From assembly GCA_027596195.1 (NCBI GenBank), contig JADGJG010000075.1, positions 1 to 51,205 of the forward strand: a stretch of 51,205 nucleotides of DNA. The letters are read 5' to 3'. The stretch is from Podochytrium sp. JEL0797 (lineage: Eukaryota; Chytridiomycota; Chytridiomycetes; Chytridiales; Chytriomycetaceae). The notes under the pieces are model-generated. The model was given only the letters and a program-made list of their open reading frames with translations. It made no database searches and was not told the origin of the DNA. Below, one piece after another: positions 1-7,899 of the stretch (within the stretch, counting starts at the first letter, position 1; each line of letters opens with the position of its first letter). The position numbers and the translations under genes are program-made.

Positions 1-1614
1 CCACACCTTCTCCCTCACACTCTGCTTCGCCTCCAGCACACTCAAACACCACGCGACCAAAATAACCGACATTCCGAGCCAATCACCCCACACGGCATAG
101 GTAGTCAGCTCACGAGAAGTTCTCTCCCTCGGAAATCCAGCAACGATCGCAAAGCTCTCGACCATCTCGGATCCCCGAAACACGACCTGCTCTCTGCCCT
201 TGGCATCAATGAACGCACTGACCCCGTCCTTCGCATCACATCTCAACACGGCCACCCCATTCTCAATCGCCCTCACCTTCGCCATCCTCATGTGCAAATC
301 CCCAACGTCCACATCCCACGTCCCCGCAGGACTCAACACGAGATCCACCTGTGGTCCACCAGAACGCGTCTGCAAGCCCGAAAACACGTCTGGGAAATCC
401 ATGTCCAAACAAATCGCACTCGAAACGACCACGTCGCGGAAACTGCCCTTTTTGGGGTTCACAACGGCCGGAAGTGGGACAACGGGAACGGCTTGTTTGC
501 CTTTCGCGATGCGTGCGGTTTCGGCGAATGGGACGGGATGCTGTTTTGTGTAGTCGAGTACGATTCCTTCGGGGCCCACGAGGGTTAGTTTGTTGACAAG
601 CATTCCGCGGACGGGGTCGGCGTTGGGTTCGGGGGTAGTGTAGGTCACGCCGAGATAGGATTTGTATTGGAGGGCGATTTCTTGGGCGCGTTGGAGGAGG
701 GGGGCGGGGTCGGTGATTTGGAAAGATGACTCGGGCCAACTAATAATTTTGGCGCCCTGGGAGGCGAGGTGGGTGGATTCGGCAAAGTAGTAGTCAGAAA
801 TGGATGCGTTGGCAGCGGTTTGTGCGGTGAAGGAGCGGTGGTCGATGACACAGCCGATCTTGACGTAGGTTTGAGGGGCGGTGGAGGGTGGCGACAAAAG
901 ACGCGCGTTTCCCCACAGCGAGAGTGAGACGAGAAGTGGGAGCAAGATGTACGCGTTTCTAGAATTGTTTTGGATTGGATGATGCAGTGGAGTGTAGTTG
1001 GAGTAGTCTTCGAGGAGGGGTGTTTGTTCATCGACTTGTTCGGTCTCGCGTTCGGGGTGGCGCAGACGATGAGTCATCAGCACGACCACGCACTCGGCGA
1101 ACGCGGCCATGTGCAGGTCGACGGCAACAAGGCCAGCGACACTCGCGAGCTGCAAAGTGGCGTCATCTGCGGCAAACGCAAAAGCGCCCCAGGCGCCAAG
1201 CGGACTGAGGCGGCGTGCGGCGAGTTGAAAAGCGGCGCACAGAAAAGAAAACGAAAGAAGCGGCGCGCCACCCAGTGCGCCGCACTTCAAATGCATCGGC
1301 GCAAACGTTATCACAGCCGCAGCAGCGCAAACAGCGGCGATGGGCACCAAGCCGCCAAGCGCACCGTGGCTCGCAAACACGGAGTAATAAGACACGCCCA
1401 TCGCAGCACCAACAACAGCAGCCTGCACAGTGCCAAGCATGGCGATCTGACGCACACTCAGTCCGCTCGAGTATTGCATCTCCACTGACCACAGAAGCAG
1501 CGGAAGCACAACGTACTGCGAAACTGGCCCGTATGCATTCGCACCGGTCCCAAACGCGATGAGAACAAGCAAGGCAGCAAGGCAGAGAGCCACTGGCCGC
1601 AAGCTGTTGTTCAT
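1..1614 (-). CDS. Membrane CN-hydrolase, apolipoprotein N-acyltransferase (Lnt)-like, partial
   Basis: One uninterrupted frame runs leftward from the ATG at 1614 to the window edge (at least 538 codons), so the C-terminus is missing. The first ~230 residues are hydrophobic and rich in Ala/Leu/Val, consistent with several membrane helices. From about residue 250 a nitrilase (CN-hydrolase) fold is recognisable by its triad: E295 in WPESSF, K357 in YTKQHPVPFAE and C402 in SSAICLDMDFP. A membrane N-terminus followed by this domain is the architecture of bacterial Lnt, which N-acylates lipoproteins, and YxKxxxVPFxE is close to the Lnt lysine motif. Fungi lack bacterial-type lipoproteins, so the substrate is unknown. 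A membrane acyltransferase or amidase is the safest reading. No intron is needed. Confidence 0.8.
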   Translation of the reverse strand, partial: MNNSLRPVALCLAALLVLIAFGTGANAYGPVSQYVVLPLLLWSVEMQYSSGLSVRQIAMLGTVQAAVVGAAMGVSYYSVFASHGALGGLVPIAAVCAAAAVITFAPMHLKCGALGGAPLLSFSFLCAAFQLAARRLSPLGAWGAFAFAADDATLQLASVAGLVAVDLHMAAFAECVVVLMTHRLRHPERETEQVDEQTPLLEDYSNYTPLHHPIQNNSRNAYILLPLLVSLSLWGNARLLSPPSTAPQTYVKIGCVIDHRSFTAQTAANASISDYYFAESTHLASQGAKIISWPESSFQITDPAPLLQRAQEIALQYKSYLGVTYTTPEPNADPVRGMLVNKLTLVGPEGIVLDYTKQHPVPFAETARIAKGKQAVPVVPLPAVVNPKKGSFRDVVVSSAICLDMDFPDVFSGLQTRSGGPQVDLVLSPAGTWDVDVGDLHMRMAKVRAIENGVAVLRCDAKDGVSAFIDAKGREQVVFRGSEMVESFAIVAGFPRERTSRELTTYAVWGDWLGMSVILVAWCLSVLEAKQSVREKVW

Positions 1615-1768
1615 GAATTGATCCATTCGCCGGATTCAGGATTTTTTTTCGCTCGATTTCCATTATTGGGAAAACGCGTTGTGAGACGCGTTTTGTTATC
1701 GAATAAATGGTATATTGGAATGAAGGTGAAAAGCACAGCAAGAGAGAAAGAAACAAAGAGAACAACTC

Positions 1769-3247
1769 TCAAAACTCATCCCCGATCGCCTCTTGCACAA
1801 CAAACCCATTGCTCTTCTCCCACTGCATCTGTTCACAATGCTTCAGAGCACCCTCAATATCCGATCCAAACTTCAACCCCACCGGCACCGCTACTCTAGT
1901 TCCTTCCGCACGCGCCACCGCCACGCTCCGCAACACAGCCTTCCACTCACTCCACACGGCATCATTCGGCAAACAATTCAAAAACCCTTCACGAGCCCCC
2001 AACAGCTCCTCCTTCAGATATAACACGGCAATCGCCAGCGCTCTCGACTGAGCGCGGATTTTGACGAGTTTGGAGCCCGGTGGAATTTGGCCAATTGAAA
2101 TATGGCTGTCTTCGCTCTTCATTTTGAGACGGTTGTCGGCGAACCAGCCGAATAGCATGGAGAGCAGGCTGCTGATTTGGTATGGGCTTGAAGTGTATTG
2201 GAAGAGCAGGAGGAACGAGATGGACGCGAGAGATGTCGTCACAACGGCGAGGGCAAACACCGCGTCCGTGAGATAGAGTCTTGTCCAGAGGGCTTCGAAT
2301 CGACTGCACGCCTTGATCTTGTCGAGATTTTGAACTTGGTCACCCAGAGAACCGAGGTGTCGAACGCTATCCATGGCGCGCTTGTCATGCACGACGTCAA
2401 CCACCTCCTCTTCAACAACCCGACTGCCATCTTGCCGCCCCCCTCCATCTCCAAACACCGAAACCACATCCTCTCCAAGCAAAAACTTGTTCATGCATCC
2501 ATAACTCGCGCTCACAAACACCTCCGTGGACGCACGGTCCTTCACATCCATCGACACCACCGCGCGTGGAACGTCCTTTGTCTGCACTCGTTTCGGCCCA
2601 TGATAACTGACAAAGGAGATGCACAGCGAAATCAACAGCCGAGACGCGATGTGCATCGCGCTGATGAGAATCCCCGAAAAGTCGGGTTGCAACGCATCAG
2701 CACCCACACCGCACGCAGCGATCGCGAGACACGTTAGATTCAACAGCGACGAAACGACTTGAAACATGGGCAACAACGCGTCATGAAGCGCGAGGATTGG
2801 GCCATCACTGTCGTGTGCGTATTCTCCGAGATGAAGGTACGCGACACACGTCTCGGTACCACCCTCCTCACTCCTCTTGATGAGTTTCGTGCTCTTGTCA
2901 TGCGCGGCAGCCATAAGTTTGTCCTGCAATACACTCGCCATGTAACAAGAAACATGCCTCGGCACTTGCGACACAATCTCCTTGGCGTCAATCGTGTGCG
3001 TATGGATCCCAAGCAACAACGCCTTAGACTCAAACGCAGCCCCGCTCCAAGGAGTCGGGATGCATTGAAGCACGTGCGAAGCGAGGGACATTTGGCCCGG
3101 GTGGATGCCAATGTCGAGCCAGGACGTGCGTTTGCGGAAACAGGATTGACGGAGGGTTGAGACGGCGCTGTCGCCGGCAAAGAGGGCAATTACAGAGGAC
3201 GGATTGAGGACGCTGGGTGAGACGGTGGTCCACCATTGGTCTGCCAT
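1769..3247 (-). CDS. Unrecognised multi-pass membrane protein, 492 aa
   Basis: A single-exon frame of 492 codons from MADQWW to a TGA stop; I do not recognise the family. Hydrophobic stretches suggest at least three membrane segments: near residues 160-185 (LLPMFQVVSSLLNLTCLAIA), 190-215, and a longer one around 325-365 (LTDAVFALAVVTTSLASISF then FQYTSS). A Gly/Asp-rich loop and an Asp/Glu/Val-rich segment separate the helices. It is transcribed in the same direction as the Lnt-like gene, with only ~150 bases between its stop and that gene's start. A piece of its coding sequence (around residues 110-140, containing AHDKSTKLI) recurs inverted near 4.6 kb, so the locus has taken part in local rearrangement. 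The length of the clean frame is the main support for a real gene. Confidence 0.7.
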   Translation of the reverse strand: MADQWWTTVSPSVLNPSSVIALFAGDSAVSTLRQSCFRKRTSWLDIGIHPGQMSLASHVLQCIPTPWSGAAFESKALLLGIHTHTIDAKEIVSQVPRHVSCYMASVLQDKLMAAAHDKSTKLIKRSEEGGTETCVAYLHLGEYAHDSDGPILALHDALLPMFQVVSSLLNLTCLAIAACGVGADALQPDFSGILISAMHIASRLLISLCISFVSYHGPKRVQTKDVPRAVVSMDVKDRASTEVFVSASYGCMNKFLLGEDVVSVFGDGGGRQDGSRVVEEEVVDVVHDKRAMDSVRHLGSLGDQVQNLDKIKACSRFEALWTRLYLTDAVFALAVVTTSLASISFLLLFQYTSSPYQISSLLSMLFGWFADNRLKMKSEDSHISIGQIPPGSKLVKIRAQSRALAIAVLYLKEELLGAREGFLNCLPNDAVWSEWKAVLRSVAVARAEGTRVAVPVGLKFGSDIEGALKHCEQMQWEKSNGFVVQEAIGDEF

Positions 3248-3535
3248 TTTTCAGTCGATTGCGGCGCGCAAAAGAAATTGGATGCCTGGGCATGTGATCA
3301 CGCGTTTTTAATGGGTTTTCAGTGCTTTGTGCTTTGGCAGAGATGTAAAGCAGAATCTTTCCATTCTTGCGTTTTACTGGAACATGAATTAAGGCCATCA
3401 AAAAAAAATTAGTGACTGGGAGGAGAAGAAAAAAGGGGAAAAAACGACTGATCTACTCACGCGGCACCTACGCAGAAATATTTTGGTATTCTGCTCTCCG
3501 ACATCAAAGTCGAAAAAGCGAGTGGAAGCATGACT
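3248..3535. other. Intergenic region, no gene seen
   Basis: AT-rich spacer between the unknown membrane gene (leftward) and the MYND pseudogene (rightward). It probably holds the 5' region of the leftward gene. No conserved frame or RNA gene was recognised. Confidence 0.5.
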
Positions 3536-4444
3536 TGAAAAGGGCAAGTCGGGCTATTGCTGACCCTGACCCTTGCCTCGTTTCCTCTGGGTTTCGGGAA
3601 AGAAAGGGAGCGTTGCCTGAACAACATCTGGTACCTCATCGACAAAACGCCACCTACCGGCGAAGACAAGAGACGCGTTTCTGCGATTGATGCCAACCAT
3701 GCCGAACACCCTTACATTCGTGGATTTGCCGTGTGCCTTGCAGGCCAAATCTATATGAATCTGCCACGTTCCAAACCCGAAAAAGCGGAGAGCTACTTCG
3801 TTCGAGCCAAGGGTTGGTTTGAGAGTCTCGAAACTTCAAATGAAGAAAGTATGGTTATTCAGGGACTCCACGAACGCAACATTGGTTCCTATACAATCCC
3901 CTTCAGCAGCCATTGCTCAAAAATGCAACAAGGTACTTGATCCAACGCCCCATTTCTCCTCCCGCCACTGCTTCAATGTAAACGACGACCTCAAAATTTC
4001 AAGGTTCCATCCCTACCGCCTTTGGTACATGTGTATGCTGCGTTGCCTCGGCGCTACTCAATGCATACAGTGAAACAAGACACCGAGCTCAGGACGCCTC
4101 CAAATATGCTCTCAGTGTAAATCGGTTGCCTTTTGCGATAAAACGTGTCTGAGACAGTATTGGCGGGGGGAAGAGGAAAATTGGGTCATCGCTCTTTTTG
4201 TCGTCCGCCATCCGACTTGAGAGTGGGAGATATAGCTATGATCCGTGGACTGCTTGGACCACAAGAACGCGCATTGAACCGCGAATTCTTTGAGCTGTTG
4301 GAATTTCTGGGACCAGAGGATTGGAGGGTTGGATGGATTCTCGATGGAGGGGCGGGCGAACACATTCCGTGAACGTCAAAAACCTGCAGCGGGCCATGAC
4401 CAAAGAGGAGTTGGTCGATCTTCTACAGCCCTATCTTAATAAAA
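3536..4444 (+). pseudogene. Dead tandem copy of the MYND-finger gene
   Basis: Collinear with the intact gene at 4774-5667, about 1.2 kb downstream. Lesions are visible by comparison. About 7 bases are inserted near the start (GCTGACCCTGACCC against GCTGACC), which shifts the frame. The ATG region is altered. The middle part around 3840-3950 has substitutions and small indels that change frame. A Cys codon of the zinc finger has become TGA (TGCATACAGTGA near 4065). Pieces such as LASFPLGFGKERERC, EHPYIRGFAVCLAG, KGWFESLETS and the 3' segment around GPEDWRVGWILDGGAG are still readable in separate frames. No single product can be made. Identity remains high enough to suggest a fairly recent tandem duplication. 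Confidence 0.85.
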
Positions 4445-4578
4445 AGCATTCAACATTATATTCCGCCTCCCGGCATCGTCCACGACCAATGAGAGGTTGT
4501 ATTCGCACAAGAAATCCATCCCAACAACATTCACATTGGCGAAGCGCTTGTCCCGCGGAGAAAGATGTCATTCAATCA

Positions 4579-4656
4579 CTGCCGCCGCGCATGACAAGAG
4601 CACGAAACTCATCACGAGCGAGGCGGGTGGTACCGAGACGTGTGTCGCGTATCTGC
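4579..4656 (+). repeat. Inverted fragment of the unknown membrane gene
   Basis: About 75 bases match, in opposite orientation, the coding strand of the gene at 1769-3247 (window positions ~2846-2923). The first ~31 bases, from GCCGCGCATGACAAG onward, are identical. The translated piece keeps AHDKSTKLI and GGTETCVAYL. No complete gene surrounds it, and it lies between the MYND pseudogene and the intact MYND gene. It reads as a captured gene fragment. Confidence 0.75.
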
Positions 4657-4773
4657 CGGTCAATAGTAAATTATACTTTTTCCAAGGGTATTTTGTCTTC
4701 ATTTTGGTAATTCTCCTTTTTTAGGTATAAATTTTTGGAAATGCAAATGTACGAATTTTTTTTTATTCACGAT

Positions 4774-5667
4774 ATGGCGAGTCAGGCCATTGCTGACCTT
4801 GCCTCGTTTCCTCTGGGCCTCGGCAAGGAAAAGGAGCGGTGCCTGCTCAGCTTCTGGTCCCTCATCGATTTGACGACACCGACCGACGAAGACAAGAGAC
4901 ACCTTGCTGCGATCGCCGCCAACGACGCCGAACACCCTTACGTTCGTGGATTTGCCGAGTGCCTTGCAGGCCGGATCTACATGAGGTCTCCGCGTCCCAA
5001 ACCCGAAAAAGGGAAGGCTTACTTCTTGCGATCCAAGGGTTGGTTTGAGAGTCTCCAAACCTCAACGGAAGTTGTATCCGACAAGAACGGAAACCCGCAT
5101 CCTATCCGATTCCCCTCCAAACTCATGATTCAGGAATGCAACAAGTTACTTGAAACGCCCACCTTGCTGTCCGCATGTCGCCGCTTCAATGTGAACCCCA
5201 ACCTTGAAATTGATGAATTCAATCTCTGCCGCCTTTGGTGCCTCTGCATGCAGCGTTGCAAACGCGCTACCCGATGCATCCAATGCAAGAAGGCACCGAG
5301 CTCTGGACGTCTCCAAATATGCGCTCAGTGCAAATCAGTTGCCTTTTGTGATCAAAATTGTCAGAAGGAGTATTGGCTTGGGGAAAGAGGAGCCATTGGA
5401 CACCCTTCTTTTTGCCGTCCGACATCCGATTTGAGAGTGGGAGACATTGTGTTGACCCATGGACTAGTGGGACAAAATGGACGCGCACTGAACTGCCAAT
5501 TCTTCGAACTGTTTGAATTGCTGGGACCAGAGGAATGGAGGGTTGGATGGATTCTCAATGGAGGCGCGGGCGAGACACATTCCTTAAACGTCAAAAACCT
5601 GCGGCGGGCCATGATCAAAGAGGAGTTGGAGTCAATAATCTGTAACCCCATCTTAATAAACAGTTAA
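4774..5667 (+). CDS. MYND-type zinc-finger protein
   Basis: Single-exon gene. I start it at the ATG of MASQAIADL (4774) because the dead upstream copy aligns from there; an in-frame ATG at 4735 would add 13 residues. The product is about 297 aa. Counting from 4735, a MYND finger occupies residues 181-227: C181, C184, C196, C199, C205, C209, H223 and C227, with the typical FCDQNCQKEYW core. The gap between Trp and the first His is longer than the usual WxxH. MYND fingers bind proline-rich partners. The N-terminal half (SFPLGLGKEKERC, EHPYVRGFAECLAG, KPEKGKAYFLRSKGWF) may be helical and TPR- or Sel1-like, but this is weak. No SET domain is visible. Partner and role are unknown. Confidence 0.82.
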   Translation: MASQAIADLASFPLGLGKEKERCLLSFWSLIDLTTPTDEDKRHLAAIAANDAEHPYVRGFAECLAGRIYMRSPRPKPEKGKAYFLRSKGWFESLQTSTEVVSDKNGNPHPIRFPSKLMIQECNKLLETPTLLSACRRFNVNPNLEIDEFNLCRLWCLCMQRCKRATRCIQCKKAPSSGRLQICAQCKSVAFCDQNCQKEYWLGERGAIGHPSFCRPTSDLRVGDIVLTHGLVGQNGRALNCQFFELFELLGPEEWRVGWILNGGAGETHSLNVKNLRRAMIKEELESIICNPILINS

Positions 5668-6144
5668 TCCTTAAGCAAATAATTATTATGGTGACTGTCA
5701 CGAAAAATGCGCGGTAGCCGGTTATCAATGTCAGTTCCGGCATGCCGCCCTTTCGTCGTCCCGGCCCTATGAGTCTGCAAACGCTTTTGCTTCACTAACT
5801 CGCCTCCAACCACAGTGGAAGAGTCTTTCTACGGATCAAATCTCATAAGTTTTTCAGTCAGATTCTTCGCTCCGCAATGCAAACAGTGCAAAACAAAAAA
5901 ACCGGTTTTCATTCACGTCTGAAGAATCGCTTTTGATGCACGACAATAGATAGGTGAATTCCACGCTGAATCCGACAGGCCAACTCCGTCAAATCACTCT
6001 TTCCCGCTGCTTTGAGAACTTCCATGAATGTGACTACTTTCAGGCTTGAGACACACTCTGGACGCGATTTTCCAAACCCAGGCGAGCTTGCATGAACCAT
6101 CGAGAAAAAGAGCGCCCCACAAGCGAAGCAATCGGCATGAATAG
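5668..6144. other. Intergenic region with weak leftward frame
   Basis: Spacer between the MYND gene and the fragment that copies the golgin 3' end. A leftward frame (5909-6166, 85 codons) is open but begins inside the duplicated golgin tail and resembles nothing I know. It may be an altered extension of that duplicate rather than a gene. Otherwise nothing was seen. Confidence 0.35.
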
Positions 6145-6270
6145 GCACAGGGAGCACACGCCACACTCCGATCCATACCCATCACATTCTTGTGGCCCCA
6201 TCAGTATGGTGCACGTTTGTCAAATCAGATAACGCCACAACAGTCATAAGGCCACAACAGTCCTCCCCAC
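6145..6270 (-). repeat. Partial duplicate of the golgin gene 3' end
   Basis: Matches 6356-6486, the last coding bases of the golgin-like gene, with small indels. Shared blocks include GGCACAGGGAGCAC, CCACACTCCGATCCA, CCCATCACATTCTTG and AATCAGA(C/T)AACGCCACAACA. The short peptide MGMDRSVACAPCA is still readable and matches MGVDRSVACAPCA in the golgin tail. It is a downstream 3' remnant of a tandem duplication. Confidence 0.85.
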
Positions 6271-6326
6271 CCCGCACTCTTTTGAATTCCAAAACCCGTT
6301 CATGAAATATATTTCATTAAACCATT

Positions 6327-7871
6327 CTATAACACGAATACGCGCCCTGAACAATCGGCACAGGGAGCACAAGCCACACTCCGATCCACACCCATCACAT
6401 TCTTGACAGCCCGCGGCACCTTCAACATTGTTCCATCACGATCATGCACGCTCGTCAAATCAGACAACGCCACAACACTCCTCCCCTTCTCCCCCGCAGC
6501 GGCAATCGACGAAGAAGCCTTGCTAATGAGCAATTTGCGCTCCTTATGGTACAAATGGATATAATCGGGAATACATTCAAGTTCCATGGCGAGGAGTTCG
6601 GTGCGGTGTCGTTCTTCGGCGAGGGCTTGGCGGGTGAGTCGGATTTCGGTTTGGAGGGATTCGAGTTCGGCTACGAGTGCTGGGGGTGGGGAAGGTGGTG
6701 TAGTGGTGGTATTTGTGACGGCGGGGAGCGGGTTGGTAGTGGTAGAGAGGACGGGGTCGGAGAGGTGCATGGAATGCGAATGAATGGGTGATTTGAACTG
6801 CTTGTCGAGGAGTGTGGCGGGGGGGATTGAGGAGGTGTCGACGTCGAGTTTGGTGATTAATGTTGGGGCTGTGACGTTGAAATGGACAGAGGACGGTTCG
6901 GCAATGGGGGGTGGTGCGGGAGCGAGAGGAGAGTTTCCATTCCGGAGCAGTTCTTTCAGCATGGCGGCTTCCTCCCTCAAGGCCTCGAGCGTTTGAATCT
7001 CAATCTCGAGTTTGGACGCACGCTGATTCGCCGCGTCGAGATTGATCACGAGGGCCACCTTGTCGTCCTGCAGCGCGATTTGGGCCTGCCTCAGCTCCGC
7101 CAACCGCTCCATGAGTGCATTGTTGTCGAATAGGAGCTCTGACACGCGAGATTCCGCGGTTTGCAGTTTCTCTGCACAAGTACCCAGATCGAGTTTGTGC
7201 ATGTCGAGTTCGCGTGTGAGGGAGGACAAGGATTCCGATTTCTCTTTGGTGAGTTTGACTTGGTCAATCATTTCCTGTTCGAGGACTTTTGAGCGGTCGT
7301 GGACAAAGTCTTCGAGTCTGGCCCTGGCGTTGTTGGATTCCTTTTCGGCAGCCGTGGCCTTGTCTTCTGCTGCGTTTGCTCGTTGCTGGGCGTCTTCGAC
7401 GAGAAGGGCGAGAGCCTCGTTGTCAGCGAGAAAGGCGTCAGCGTCAGCGGCCTTGTTGTTCAAGAGAGTTTCCAGCTCAGCGATGCGCGTCTTTGCCTCG
7501 CCAAGGTCGGCAAAGAGCTGCTCGATGGTCTCCTGTTTTGCGCCGAGTTGCGCGCGAAGGTCGTTGAAGAGGGCGTCGTTGGCGCGAAGGTCGTTGAAGA
7601 GCATGTCGTTGCCTCGGAGAGACTCGGAGGGGGTTGCGGCTCGGAGAGACTCGGAGGGAGTGGCGGCTCGGAGAGACTCGGGTGCGGCGTCTCTTTGCGG
7701 CGAATGCAACGAAACACTTGGCGCAGATGACGCAATCGCCGCATCGCCTGGCTCTGCCAAAGACGCCGCGTAGATCGACAACGTCGAGTCTTCGGAAGTG
7801 CGTCGTTGCTGCTGCCGCTTTTGGAACTTGGCGAGTCGCTTTCGCCCTGCTGAGACGAGATCGGTGTCCAT
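6327..7871 (-). CDS. Golgin-like coiled-coil protein (GM130/GOLGA2-type tail)
   Basis: Single exon, 514 aa. The N-terminus has a basic GRKRLAKFQKRQQQRR segment like the start of several golgins. Residues ~100-320 form a long coiled coil rich in Ala/Glu/Leu/Lys (for example RIAELETLL, AEDKATAAEKES, TKEKSESLSSLTRELDMHKL). A Pro/Ser/Thr-rich linker follows. Near residue ~430, IPDYIHLYHKERKLL resembles the VPEYIxLYxxQR motif in the conserved C-terminal domain of GOLGA2. Golgins tether vesicles at the Golgi, so a tethering role is inferred from architecture. The extreme C-terminus (VACAPCADCSGRVFVL) is Cys-rich and unusual. Two small in-frame minisatellites lie near the N-terminus. It diverges from IFT172 across only 28 bases. 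The GOLGA2 assignment is tentative; the coiled coil is clear. Confidence 0.72.
   Translation of the reverse strand: MDTDLVSAGRKRLAKFQKRQQQRRTSEDSTLSIYAASLAEPGDAAIASSAPSVSLHSPQRDAAPESLRAATPSESLRAATPSESLRGNDMLFNDLRANDALFNDLRAQLGAKQETIEQLFADLGEAKTRIAELETLLNNKAADADAFLADNEALALLVEDAQQRANAAEDKATAAEKESNNARARLEDFVHDRSKVLEQEMIDQVKLTKEKSESLSSLTRELDMHKLDLGTCAEKLQTAESRVSELLFDNNALMERLAELRQAQIALQDDKVALVINLDAANQRASKLEIEIQTLEALREEAAMLKELLRNGNSPLAPAPPPIAEPSSVHFNVTAPTLITKLDVDTSSIPPATLLDKQFKSPIHSHSMHLSDPVLSTTTNPLPAVTNTTTTPPSPPPALVAELESLQTEIRLTRQALAEERHRTELLAMELECIPDYIHLYHKERKLLISKASSSIAAAGEKGRSVVALSDLTSVHDRDGTMLKVPRAVKNVMGVDRSVACAPCADCSGRVFVL
7552..7611 (-). repeat. 30-base in-frame tandem repeat, 2 copies
   Basis: Two adjacent 30-base units (7552-7581 and 7582-7611) within the golgin-like gene, differing at about 2 bases. 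They encode the decapeptide pattern RGND-MLFNDL / RAND-ALFNDL. Unit length is a multiple of three, so the frame is kept. Confidence 0.85.
7615..7689 (-). repeat. 27-base in-frame tandem repeat, ~2.8 copies
   Basis: Units at 7615-7641 and 7642-7668, with a partial third from 7669. They encode a 9-residue period, ESLRAATPS, in the N-terminal low-complexity region of the golgin-like protein. The unit is CGGAGAGACTCGGAGGG plus ~10 bases. Confidence 0.85.
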
Positions 7872-7899
7872 TTCGGAATTTATTTTTTAATTGAAAGAA
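7872..7899. promoter_or_regulatory. 28-base divergent start-codon gap (golgin / IFT172)
   Basis: The start codon of the leftward golgin-like gene ends at 7871 and the IFT172 ATG begins at 7900. The AT-rich 28 bases between them cannot hold two separate promoters with normal 5' UTRs. Promoter elements for each gene must therefore lie inside the other gene, or both use one very compact bidirectional start region. No TATA-like box was assigned. Confidence 0.6.

Noticed and set aside
7042..7773. 243-codon rightward frame rich in Ser/Ala/Arg
   Set aside because: It is the antisense of the golgin-like coiled coil; its composition is what Leu/Glu/Ala-rich coding DNA gives on the other strand.
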